DNA of 5,732 nt from Thermoplasmata archaeon. Its GTDB lineage: Archaea; Thermoplasmatota; Thermoplasmata; Thermoplasmatales; Thermoplasmataceae. This document shows positions 1 to 5,671 of the stretch, piece by piece. The stretch lies in contig JAJYRT010000119.1 in assembly GCA_021793945.1 (NCBI GenBank), forward strand, positions 1 to 5,732, in the 5' to 3' direction. Made by a program: the position numbers and the translations under genes. The notes under the pieces are model-generated. The model saw only the letters and a list, made by a program, of their open reading frames with translations. It was not told the DNA's origin and made no database searches. Numbering within the stretch: position 1 is the stretch's first letter; every line of letters starts with the position of its first letter.

Positions 1-15
1 ACGGTTGTTAGTCAT
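1..15 (-). CDS. 5' end of an unidentified leftward gene (partial)
   Basis: Only the first five codons are inside the window, reading Met-Thr-Asn-Asn-Arg from an ATG at 15 to 13 on the minus strand, with no stop before the edge. The case for a real gene is the translation signal: GAGGAG lies at 28 to 23, seven bases before this ATG, the normal archaeal spacing. A second in-frame ATG at 30 would add Met-Arg-Arg-Ser-Lys but would place the Shine-Dalgarno sequence inside the coding region, so the inner ATG is preferred. The product cannot be identified from five residues. It lies downstream of the membrane-protein gene on the same strand, but more than 200 nt and a probable terminator separate them, so it is probably transcribed separately. 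Confidence 0.4.
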
Positions 16-22
16 CTTACTT

Positions 23-28
23 CTCCTC
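23..28 (-). promoter_or_regulatory. Shine-Dalgarno sequence of the left-edge gene
   Basis: GAGGAG on the minus strand, seven bases ahead of the ATG at 15. It matches the anti-Shine-Dalgarno end of archaeal 16S rRNA well, and it is what supports a gene start at this edge. Confidence 0.45.
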
Positions 29-30
29 AT

Positions 31-225
31 GAGGGGGGGATTTGGGGTGATTCTATGTTCAGGGCCGGAATTTACCGAGATACGGAATCGTATGGCGAAC
101 TCAGTCTCATATCAATCTGCATGGTTCAGATTCACTATACTCTTATGGCGAAGTGAAATTAAAACTTCTCTTATTCCAAAGCCAGCCACGGGACAAACAA
201 TAATGACTATTCCTGATTAACTTTC
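31..225. other. Intergenic stretch without a supported gene
   Basis: I see no convincing gene on either strand here. The plus-strand frame open through this stretch can only begin at a TTG and has no recognisable protein features. A minus-strand frame between about 215 and 105 is short, lacks a good start and ends early. The sequence has a 7-base direct repeat CTCTTAT at 140-146 and 168-174, and a weak 5-bp inverted repeat GAAGT/ACTTC at 150-154 and 164-168. It probably holds the promoter and leader of the left-edge gene, but no clear BRE/TATA pair stands out. Confidence 0.5.
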
Positions 226-257
226 AAAAAATTAAGGGCTTGTAACCTTCAGGTTAC
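226..257 (-). terminator. Hairpin plus T-run at the end of the membrane-protein gene
   Basis: Bases 242-257 form a perfect inverted repeat, GTAACC and GGTTAC around a four-base loop. Read leftward, a run of six T follows at 231-226. The stem straddles the stop codon of the membrane-protein gene (251-249). A short hairpin followed by T residues fits both intrinsic termination and archaeal T-run termination. The stem is only 6 bp, so this is a prediction of moderate strength. Confidence 0.45.
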
Positions 258-932
258 CCAGCCAGTGTTTACCAGACCGTATCTTTCAACAATAGGAGTT
301 ATAGTGGTTGCGAGGAAAGGCGCTATAACGAGCACTATGGCGTCCCCGAGTATCCAGAGTCCGGCTCCGAGCCAGTAGGCGTTAGCAGGAACGAAACCAA
401 GCTGAACGAGTACCCAGACTCCCCAGAGCCCACCAATGATATTTGTGAGCCCCATAACCCAGAAAATGAACCAGAACGCCGCCTTTGCATTCTTCAGTAT
501 GTCCCTGCCAAGAGGGTCCACACCATGCTTTGAAAGATATCCCCTGTAAAGAAGGAATATCAAGAGTGCCGGGATGAAGTCCCCTATGCTGAAACCCAAC
601 GCGGGAATTGGCGGCAGGCCAGTGAGCAACCCGGCTCCAACAACGCTTCCTACCCATGCACCAAGTATCCCCCATATTCCCCACCAGAGCGTGAAGATAA
701 CAAAAAATGGATACGCCCAGTATAGGAACCCAATGCCTGGACCAACGACCGGCGTGTATAGAGCACCGAGATATGACAGTAGAATGACAACTGCCATCTG
801 TACGGCATACAGAGCATACTGCGTTGTCGATACCTTCCCAGAACCTCTCCATTTCAGTGTATACCTTGCGTAATTGCCAGTTTTACGATTGCCAGCCACT
901 TTTTCAGGTTGTTTTTCATCAGAATTCTGCAC
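249..932 (-). CDS. Polytopic membrane protein, possible ECF-transporter S component
   Basis: With the GTG start at 932 the product has 227 residues: a charged N-terminal tail of about 35, then about six hydrophobic helices at roughly 41-59, 66-85, 86-105, 112-129, 148-178 and 185-213. The helices are rich in Gly, Pro and Trp. A glycine-patterned stretch in helix 3 and a Gly-Asp in helix 4 and again in helix 6 resemble the substrate-binding subunits of energy-coupling-factor vitamin transporters, which are usually close to 180-200 residues with six helices. This is a fold-level resemblance seen by eye, and the substrate cannot be told. No ECF ATPase or T subunit is in the window, so it would have to share a module encoded elsewhere. 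Start choice: GTG at 932 has GGTGG six bases upstream and a TATA-like GTATTAA at 977-971. The longer reading from ATG at 1058 (269 residues) adds an odd His-rich, hydrophilic stretch, but cannot be excluded. GTG at 899 is a third option. Confidence 0.7.
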   Translation of the reverse strand: MQNSDEKQPEKVAGNRKTGNYARYTLKWRGSGKVSTTQYALYAVQMAVVILLSYLGALYTPVVGPGIGFLYWAYPFFVIFTLWWGIWGILGAWVGSVVGAGLLTGLPPIPALGFSIGDFIPALLIFLLYRGYLSKHGVDPLGRDILKNAKAAFWFIFWVMGLTNIIGGLWGVWVLVQLGFVPANAYWLGAGLWILGDAIVLVIAPFLATTITPIVERYGLVNTGWVT

Positions 933-938
933 GGATTT

Positions 939-943
939 CCACC
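939..943 (-). promoter_or_regulatory. Shine-Dalgarno-like site favouring the 932 start
   Basis: GGTGG on the minus strand lies six bases before the GTG at 932. Its GGTG core sits exactly seven bases before the start codon, the same spacing as the GGTGA ahead of the PLP-enzyme gene at 5634. A TATA-like GTATTAA at 977-971 would put the transcript start near 950, just upstream of this site. This set of signals is why the shorter start was preferred. Confidence 0.35.
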
Positions 944-1133
944 ATTGTTTGGATATTATCGGAGATTGGCTTAATACTTTCTGAAGTATGCAATGCTTCT
1001 GATGGTGTTCCTTCAAATCATCGCCAATGGATTCATGACGGGTTTTGTGTCGGTGCATATGGAGTCCCGCCCTGCCAGCATATCAAAATAGAGGAATATA
1101 TCACCGATGGCATTACGTGTTCCTCGATCAAGC

Positions 1134-1141
1134 CATATTAA
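1134..1141 (+). promoter_or_regulatory. TATA-like box for a leaderless tsr3 transcript
   Basis: CATATTAA is centred about 24 nt ahead of the GTG of tsr3. Archaeal transcription starts roughly 25 nt after the TATA centre, so the transcript would begin at or next to the start codon. No Shine-Dalgarno sequence is present, which agrees with leaderless translation, common in Thermoplasmata. A second AT-rich stretch, AATATATC at 1095-1102, is further upstream and would give a leader of about 40 nt. Confidence 0.4.
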
Positions 1142-1161
1142 TGGGTTAGCAATATACAGCC

Positions 1162-1671
1162 GTGAAGGTAACATTTGTCTACCTGAGGGAAGATGATCCG
1201 ACTAAATCAACAATGAAAAAGCTCGAGCGATTTGGCCTGGCCGAAAGAATTGACGCGAGAAACATTGGTAGAAAAATAACGCTGACACCTTATGGAAGTA
1301 GCTATATTAAGAAACCAGATTCCACTCTTCTCTCGAAGTACGGGCTTAATGTTATAGACGGTTCGTGGGCGAAAATAGAAGGGATTTCAAAAATGAGATT
1401 GGTTAACAGTCGCAGAGTGCCAGCTCTGTTGGCAGCAAATCCCGTGAATTATGGCAAGCTCGAGATACTTTCGTCAGTGGAGGCCCTTGCCGCGGCTCTT
1501 TGTATAACCGGCTATGAAGACACGGCTTATAAGATACTGGAAAAGTTCAAGTGGGGACCAAACTTTATGGTGCTCAACAGGGAGCCTCTTTCAGATTATG
1601 CGGAATGCCAGACCGACCAGCAGGTCAGGACGGTTGAAAACGAATATTTCCCCCCGAACGGTGAAAAGTAA
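1162..1671 (+). CDS. tsr3: Tsr3 family rRNA aminocarboxypropyltransferase (DUF367)
   Basis: The 169-residue product transfers the 3-amino-3-carboxypropyl group of S-adenosylmethionine to N3 of a uridine or (N1-methyl)pseudouridine in helix 31 of small-subunit rRNA, acting in the cytoplasm during ribosome maturation. Family hallmarks are visible: an N-terminal Asp-Asp-Pro segment with Lys-Lys-Leu (residues 11-21), Asp-Gly-Ser-Trp (66-69), the diagnostic Leu-Leu-Ala-Ala-Asn-Pro-Val-Asn-Tyr-Gly block (89-98), Leu-Ser-Ser-Val-Glu-Ala-Leu (103-109), and Phe-Lys-Trp-Gly near the C terminus (129-132). These form the SPOUT-like SAM-binding core, and the length is normal for archaeal members. The start is GTG, because an in-frame TAG sits only five codons upstream and the protein then begins exactly where family members begin. 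Two usual residues differ: the early Cys of the Asp-Pro-Lys-Lys-Cys-Thr motif is Ser16, and Asp-Cys-Ser-Trp has Gly67 for Cys. It is a single-gene unit, with a terminator-like hairpin right after it. Confidence 0.92.
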   Translation: MKVTFVYLREDDPTKSTMKKLERFGLAERIDARNIGRKITLTPYGSSYIKKPDSTLLSKYGLNVIDGSWAKIEGISKMRLVNSRRVPALLAANPVNYGKLEILSSVEALAAALCITGYEDTAYKILEKFKWGPNFMVLNREPLSDYAECQTDQQVRTVENEYFPPNGEK

Positions 1672-1677
1672 TAATGA

Positions 1678-1717
1678 AAAGACATCCCTTTGGGATCTGT
1701 CTTTGTGAACGACTTTT
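1678..1717 (+). terminator. Terminator-like hairpin after tsr3
   Basis: AAAGACATCCC at 1678-1688 pairs with GGGA (1692-1695) and TGTCTTT (1698-1704), leaving a three-base TTT loop and a two-base bulge at 1696-1697: 11 paired positions just after the tsr3 stop. A run of five T follows at 1713-1717, with more T-rich sequence beyond. This is a good candidate for the end of the tsr3 transcript, although the T-run is eight bases from the stem. Confidence 0.45.
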
Positions 1718-1768
1718 TGATTTTGGATCTCCAGCCCGGTTTTGAAATCAGTCCCGGGCACAATAACG

Positions 1769-1776
1769 TTAATATC
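1769..1776 (+). promoter_or_regulatory. TATA-like box ahead of the small charged-protein gene
   Basis: TTAATATC is centred about 28 nt before the ATG at 1801 and 22 nt before the in-frame ATG at 1795. It would produce a leaderless or nearly leaderless transcript, consistent with the lack of a Shine-Dalgarno sequence. Support is only positional. Confidence 0.3.
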
Positions 1777-1800
1777 ACACTCAACATGTTTTTCATGCAC

Positions 1801-2145
1801 ATGAATGCAAAAATACGCATGAAAACTGATAGAACTTCCCTTCTGGCTTCAATCAGGAAAATCAATGGGGAAGTGAGAGAACTCAGGAGGGTTATGAAGG
1901 CCAGGAAAAGGGGGTCAGTTAGAGGCCCGGATCTGGCCGGAACCCATGAAATGACTGATGCAGAGCTCTCATCACTAATTCATGACAGAAAATCAGCACT
2001 CCTTGACCTAAAAAGACAGCGGAAGATAGCTAACCGAAGAGACTATGCTGCCAGGAACGAGCGCATGATAAAGCTCAGGAACACGTACCTCAATGCCGGG
2101 TTCAATTTCGGTGCGTTTGACGATGATGAGAAGGAAGAGAGATAA
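1801..2145 (+). CDS. Small charged helical protein of unknown function
   Basis: I do not recognise this 114-residue protein. It is strongly charged and has almost no hydrophobic segment, so it is probably soluble and cytoplasmic. Residues 7-38 and 50-90 look like long helices with regular leucine, isoleucine and arginine spacing that could form a helical hairpin or coiled coil. A basic link at about 34-42 (Lys-Ala-Arg-Lys-Arg-Gly) joins them. The tail is sharply acidic (Asp-Asp-Asp-Glu-Lys-Glu-Glu-Arg). Basic helices with an acidic tail could suit a nucleic-acid- or ribosome-associated protein, but that is a guess. The frame is open further upstream to 1690, but that part runs through the tsr3 terminator hairpin. 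Starts at 1786, 1795, 1801 or 1819 are all possible, and 1801 was chosen for its distance from a TATA-like box. It ends 76 nt before the convergent operon. Confidence 0.65.
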   Translation: MNAKIRMKTDRTSLLASIRKINGEVRELRRVMKARKRGSVRGPDLAGTHEMTDAELSSLIHDRKSALLDLKRQRKIANRRDYAARNERMIKLRNTYLNAGFNFGAFDDDEKEER

Positions 2146-2221
2146 CAGAATTGCAAAGTATGCAGAACTGGGCTAAATCAACTCAGGTGATCCCATATCA
2201 GAGCGCTTCCAGAAACCCCGG

Positions 2222-3646
2222 TCAGTGCTCAGATAGCACCCATTCGCCATTTATCAGTGAGAAATTCCCGCTTGTGTATTTTGATAGTATTTCAACGATT
2301 TTGCCCCTAACATACTCTGGCATCAACTCACCCGGTTTTTTTTCGCCAGCCAAGATGTGCATCCCGGTAACGTGGCTTACTTCCGGCTCCTTATTATCAA
2401 AAAGCTTTGATTTCATATAAGAAAGTTCATCGCTATCAAGCCTCATCCTCTCAGACAGGACTCGCCTGTGCAGTTCCTCGGTTGAAATTGACTCGTAGCC
2501 TATGGTGGCCGGGTCTCCACCAGCAGCCTTTACGAACATCTGTATTCCCAGGCACTTTGAACACTTTCCACAGGGGACTATTTTTCCATTCTCATAGTGA
2601 CAGGAATGGCAGGACCTCTGAAGTGAATAAAGTTCAGGATAACGTTGCAGTAGAATCTTCTCAACAATGTTTCCTGAAACTGGATAAACTGCGGATGTAA
2701 GAACAGAATCAATACCGATGCTCCTGAAATATTCACTCAGCAGCCTGTTGAAGTCAAGGCTCTGGTCAAAGATACCGTAATAATGCTTAAGGCCGTGAAA
2801 TTCCGGCATTTCCCTCGGATCGTCAAACTCATCTCCTATGAAGACCGAAGAAATGGAGTGCTTGATCAAGAATGGTATGAGGGCAAAAATGTAAACGGGG
2901 AATATGAAAAGCTGCAGGGGATATGTATCTGCCCACTTTGTAACAGCGACCTGGTCCAGGATCTTGACCTGCCTCTGCATGAACTTATAGAATCTGTCAA
3001 CGTTGGACCAGACTTTGATCACGTCCTTGAAATTTCCATAAAAGTAATCATAAGATGTCTTTGCGGTAATCCAGTGGCCACCAGACTCGTTGAAGAAGAA
3101 TGAAAACGTCCTTTCCCCAATTTCCCTGAGCATTCCATAGCTCAGCAGACTCTCCTTACCACCTGACGAAAGAACTGCTGAATTTTTTTTGTCCCCATGC
3201 ACTTCATAACTCCCATGTGCGGACAATGGAGCAATTACCTCTGTCATTCCATCAGAGTTCGAGGAATTTATGTCTGATTCAGCCGGAATGTACTCTTTCC
3301 TGATGAATTCGTACCTCCTCCTGCATATCTTGTTAACGAACACCTCTCTCGCGTTCACCTTCAGGAAATATCTGATCAAATCGAGATCAGCTGCTCCTAC
3401 AGGAAAGTCGAGGCGGAGTTCCCTGGCAAAATAGGTGAAGTTGATCACGGGCATGGTAAGAATCAGACCTGCAATCCTTTCGTCAACGGCAACTGGTTCA
3501 GAATAGGTAAATATCAGTCTGAAAGTTTTTGCAACGCTGCCCGATGTTACCGTTATGTCTCCCCTGATGCTATTCTCAAGGATTTCCGGATTGGAAATGT
3601 GGATACTGTCGAAACTTATGGCTCTTTCGAGATAGCTTGGAGTCAT
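2222..3646 (-). CDS. PP-loop ATP pyrophosphatase, QueC/ExsB-like, with extra N-terminal domain
   Basis: This 474-residue protein is the third gene of the leftward operon. The N-terminal ~150 residues, with alternating beta-like stretches, match nothing I recognise. The catalytic core starts with the PP-loop Ser-Gly-Gly-Lys-Glu-Ser (161-166), a variant of SGGKDS, which binds the ATP pyrophosphate. A hydrophobic stretch at about 244-263 followed by Gly-Asp-Glu-Phe-Asp-Asp (271-276) fits the next core elements of QueC and is probably a buried helix rather than a membrane span. A cysteine cluster at 346, 349, 359, 362 and 365 (last part Cys-Gly-Lys-Cys-Ser-Lys-Cys-Leu-Gly) is the QueC-type zinc site. 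QueC uses ATP to activate a carboxylate and turn it into the nitrile of preQ0, but is only about 220-240 residues long. With its extra domain and its neighbours, this is more likely a relative that activates a different carboxylate. The ATG directly abuts the upstream stop codon, and no Shine-Dalgarno sequence is evident, so translation is probably coupled. Confidence 0.9.
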   Translation of the reverse strand: MTPSYLERAISFDSIHISNPEILENSIRGDITVTSGSVAKTFRLIFTYSEPVAVDERIAGLILTMPVINFTYFARELRLDFPVGAADLDLIRYFLKVNAREVFVNKICRRRYEFIRKEYIPAESDINSSNSDGMTEVIAPLSAHGSYEVHGDKKNSAVLSSGGKESLLSYGMLREIGERTFSFFFNESGGHWITAKTSYDYFYGNFKDVIKVWSNVDRFYKFMQRQVKILDQVAVTKWADTYPLQLFIFPVYIFALIPFLIKHSISSVFIGDEFDDPREMPEFHGLKHYYGIFDQSLDFNRLLSEYFRSIGIDSVLTSAVYPVSGNIVEKILLQRYPELYSLQRSCHSCHYENGKIVPCGKCSKCLGIQMFVKAAGGDPATIGYESISTEELHRRVLSERMRLDSDELSYMKSKLFDNKEPEVSHVTGMHILAGEKKPGELMPEYVRGKIVEILSKYTSGNFSLINGEWVLSEH

Positions 3647-4675
3647 TTATTTCGCCAGAATTCTCGACAATGCCGGGTCTGTTGATCTTAGCGGATCAAA
3701 GACTGGAATTCCAAATCTTTTTTGCAGCCTCTTAATCTCCTGATCAACCTGAGCATCCGTCATGTTTTCCCTGTTAATGGATATTGCAATCACCTTTTTG
3801 TCAGAAAGCAGTTCCAGTATGTTTATGTATTTTGACAGGTCTGGTATTGGAAAATCCTCGAAGCCGTCAAAAAACTTCCTCGCTGGAGCATGCTGGAGAA
3901 TAATCGCATCAGGGCGACACGCACCTATGATTTCGAAACTCCCCGGATAGGCTGGATGGAGCACCGAACCCTGCCCTTCGAGAAACATAAACTCAGGATG
4001 CTCATTTCTCCAGGCCTCGAGCGTTGTGCTCTCCAGACCCCCAGGGATGAAGTCGTTTATCATAGAGTCAACAACAACTGTATATGGAAAGCCCTGCATC
4101 CACGATGTCTGCCCTGTCCCGATCATTACTGATTTTCTCCCCATTGAATTGAGCTGGTTATTGAGTATTATGGCAGTCGTCCTTTTGCCGATTGCGCTAT
4201 CCGTGCCAAGAACCGCGATTTTGAATGCTTTTACTTCGGAAATTTTTCCCGTGAACGGATCCTTCCTGTCCCTGAACATCTTCCTGACGTCTATAATCTC
4301 GGATCCGGACTTTTTGGCTAATGCAGAAAATTCTGTGTCGTCTGAAATGAACTCATGAAGGCCCGACACAACCCTCATTCCTCCCCTTATAGCGTCTGAA
4401 ATGAACGGACGGTATTCTGCCGGAAGAAACCCCCCATCTGTGGCAGCTCCGACAACTATTGTGTCAGCCCCTATTTTAATTGCATCTGTTAACGTGGAGA
4501 CTATGGGTATGCCGTTGTTCTTTCCAGAGAGGATCATTCCTGAATCCTTTCCGGCAAATCTAGAATCTATAACCGAAGTTATGTTGTACCTTCTGCTGTA
4601 TCGAATAAGCCCATTGGCAGTTTTACCGTAGGTGGTTGAAAAAACACCCTCGGCAAGAATTACTGCGTTGTCCAT
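3647..4675 (-). CDS. DUF1611 family P-loop protein (DgcN-type)
   Basis: The 342-residue product has the two-part layout of DUF1611. An N-terminal Rossmann-like domain comes first (about 1-140, with Val-Ile-Asp-Ser-Arg near 36 and Val-Val-Gly-Ala-Ala near 75). A P-loop NTPase domain follows, with Walker A Gly-Thr-Asp-Ser-Ala-Ile-Gly-Lys-Arg-Thr (157-166), Gly-Thr-Gly-Gln-Thr-Ser-Trp (186-192), Val-Val-Asp-Ser (201-204) and the family signature Glu-Gly-Gln-Gly-Ser (233-237) with His-Pro-Ala-Tyr (240-243). Bacterial and haloarchaeal members named DgcN take part in D-glutamate catabolism through N-acylation, but the reaction of this member is not known and its usual partner DgcA is not in the window. 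The start at 4675 is an ATG just inside the end of the upstream gene (16-nt overlap). The longer GTG reading from 4708 adds 11 residues not expected in the family. It is the middle gene of the operon, and its TAA is immediately followed by the next ATG. Confidence 0.92.
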   Translation of the reverse strand: MDNAVILAEGVFSTTYGKTANGLIRYSRRYNITSVIDSRFAGKDSGMILSGKNNGIPIVSTLTDAIKIGADTIVVGAATDGGFLPAEYRPFISDAIRGGMRVVSGLHEFISDDTEFSALAKKSGSEIIDVRKMFRDRKDPFTGKISEVKAFKIAVLGTDSAIGKRTTAIILNNQLNSMGRKSVMIGTGQTSWMQGFPYTVVVDSMINDFIPGGLESTTLEAWRNEHPEFMFLEGQGSVLHPAYPGSFEIIGACRPDAIILQHAPARKFFDGFEDFPIPDLSKYINILELLSDKKVIAISINRENMTDAQVDQEIKRLQKRFGIPVFDPLRSTDPALSRILAK

Positions 4676-5634
4676 AACTTGTTTCTGCCTGTTATAACGA
4701 GGACACACTCACTCTCATCGTTCTTTCTCGACCTCGACATTATCCTCACTGCAGCAGCAAGCGTAGACGCTGAGGCAGGGAGGGCATGGACGTTTTCTGT
4801 CTGCTCAATTGTTCTTGAATACATCACCATCTCTTCATCTGAAACATATTCAGCGTATCCCCTGCTTTTGTATATTGCATTTAGTGCCATTTGACCATCA
4901 AATGCCTTGTAAGATATCAAAGGCTCATTTATAGAACTCTCCCTCAGTACAGAAGGGTTAAGATCCACGATTTTCTTGTTGTGTTTTTTCCAGGAGTGGA
5001 CTATTGGATTTCCATTAGCCGTACTGGATGCTATGAGCACTGGCAGGGAATCTATCGACCCATGATTATACATGTCCACGAAACCGTTGAAAATTCCAGA
5101 CAGAGTGGTACCGTTACCAACTGGGACGGCGAGGTATTTTGGAGAATGGCCTAGCTGTGAAACTATCTCGTATGCAATTTTTTTATACCCCATTATATCA
5201 AGATCTGAATTAGAGGATCCAGGGCTTGAATCGTACCAGGCATTGTCTGATGCCATGTCTCTCATTGCGGAAACCGTATCCTCATATTTACCTGGAAGTT
5301 CAATTACGCTAGCCCCATTCTGAATAATTTCAAGCGATCTCTCATGGGAATAATCCTGCGGCATGGCTACTACTGAATCGAGGCCATAAAGTCTGGCGTA
5401 GTAAGAGATTGATGCCCCATAATTTCCACAAGTTGCCAGGGAAATCGTTCTATATCCAAGCTTCTTGGCCCTCAGAACATGCAGTTTCGAGATTCTATCT
5501 TTCTGTGAACCTGTTGCGTTTGCCCCTTCGAATTTGATAAAAAATTTCTTGAGGCGCAGGTTCCTCTCTAGGTTAACAGCCCTTAAGAAGGGCGTTGAAC
5601 CTGGTGGTTCTTCCTCTTCGCAAAATTCTTCCAT
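4660..5634 (-). CDS. Fold-type II PLP enzyme, threonine-synthase-like
   Basis: The 324-residue first gene of the operon belongs to the PLP family of threonine synthase, cysteate synthase and related beta/gamma-replacement or elimination enzymes. The PLP-binding lysine is Lys45 in Gly-Ser-Gln-Lys-Asp-Arg. The Cys-Gly-Asn-Tyr-Gly loop (69-73) has the asparagine that contacts the cofactor ring. Pro-Val-Gly-Asn-Gly-Thr-Thr (171-177) is the phosphate-binding glycine loop, and Ile-Thr-Gly near the C terminus (314-316) closes the core. It is shorter than classical threonine synthases because the N-terminal part is nearly missing. Phe before Asp-Arg in the usual Ser-Phe-Lys-Asp-Arg is replaced by Gln44. 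Substrate specificity cannot be read from sequence, and linkage to DUF1611 and PP-loop genes rather than threonine genes argues against plain threonine synthesis. The start ATG has GGTGA six bases upstream and an in-frame TGA just before it. Its end overlaps the next gene by 16 nt. Confidence 0.9.
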   Translation of the reverse strand: MEEFCEEEEPPGSTPFLRAVNLERNLRLKKFFIKFEGANATGSQKDRISKLHVLRAKKLGYRTISLATCGNYGASISYYARLYGLDSVVAMPQDYSHERSLEIIQNGASVIELPGKYEDTVSAMRDMASDNAWYDSSPGSSNSDLDIMGYKKIAYEIVSQLGHSPKYLAVPVGNGTTLSGIFNGFVDMYNHGSIDSLPVLIASSTANGNPIVHSWKKHNKKIVDLNPSVLRESSINEPLISYKAFDGQMALNAIYKSRGYAEYVSDEEMVMYSRTIEQTENVHALPASASTLAAAVRIMSRSRKNDESECVLVITGRNKLWTTQ

Positions 5635-5640
5635 TTTGTT

Positions 5641-5645
5641 TCACC
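5641..5645 (-). promoter_or_regulatory. Shine-Dalgarno sequence of the operon's first gene
   Basis: GGTGA on the minus strand, six bases ahead of the ATG at 5634, complementary to the end of archaeal 16S rRNA. It fixes the start of the PLP-enzyme gene together with the in-frame TGA that lies between it and any further upstream start. Confidence 0.5.
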
Positions 5646-5671
5646 AAGAACCTGAGTTCCTGTAAATGGGC

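Noticed and set aside
105..215. Short minus-strand frame with a hydrophobic beginning
   Set aside because: It is about 36 codons long, has only an internal GTG as a possible start, and lies after a probable terminator.
5..220. Plus-strand open frame of 71 codons at the left edge
   Set aside because: It can only begin at a TTG, has no ribosome binding site or recognisable protein features, and covers the Shine-Dalgarno sequence of a minus-strand gene start.
382..852. Second minus-strand frame of 156 codons
   Set aside because: It overlaps the membrane-protein gene in another frame, is rich in Cys, His and Trp in no recognisable pattern, and is explained as a shadow of the real gene.
244..1058. 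Possible frameshifted or broken membrane-protein gene
   Set aside because: The frame is continuous through all six helices to a normal stop. Only the start is uncertain.
2146..2221. Possible terminator or small RNA between the convergent genes
   Set aside because: I could not find a stable hairpin or a clear T-run in either direction in these 76 bases.
2914..2976. Membrane segment in the PP-loop enzyme
   Set aside because: The hydrophobic stretch at residues 244-263 lines up with a core helix of the QueC fold just before the Gly-Asp segment, so a buried helix is more likely.
2783..3103. Plus-strand frame of 106 codons with CxxC and CLCG-like motifs
   Set aside because: It is antisense to the catalytic core of the PP-loop enzyme, whose own motifs are clear. 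The apparent cysteine pairs are a by-product.
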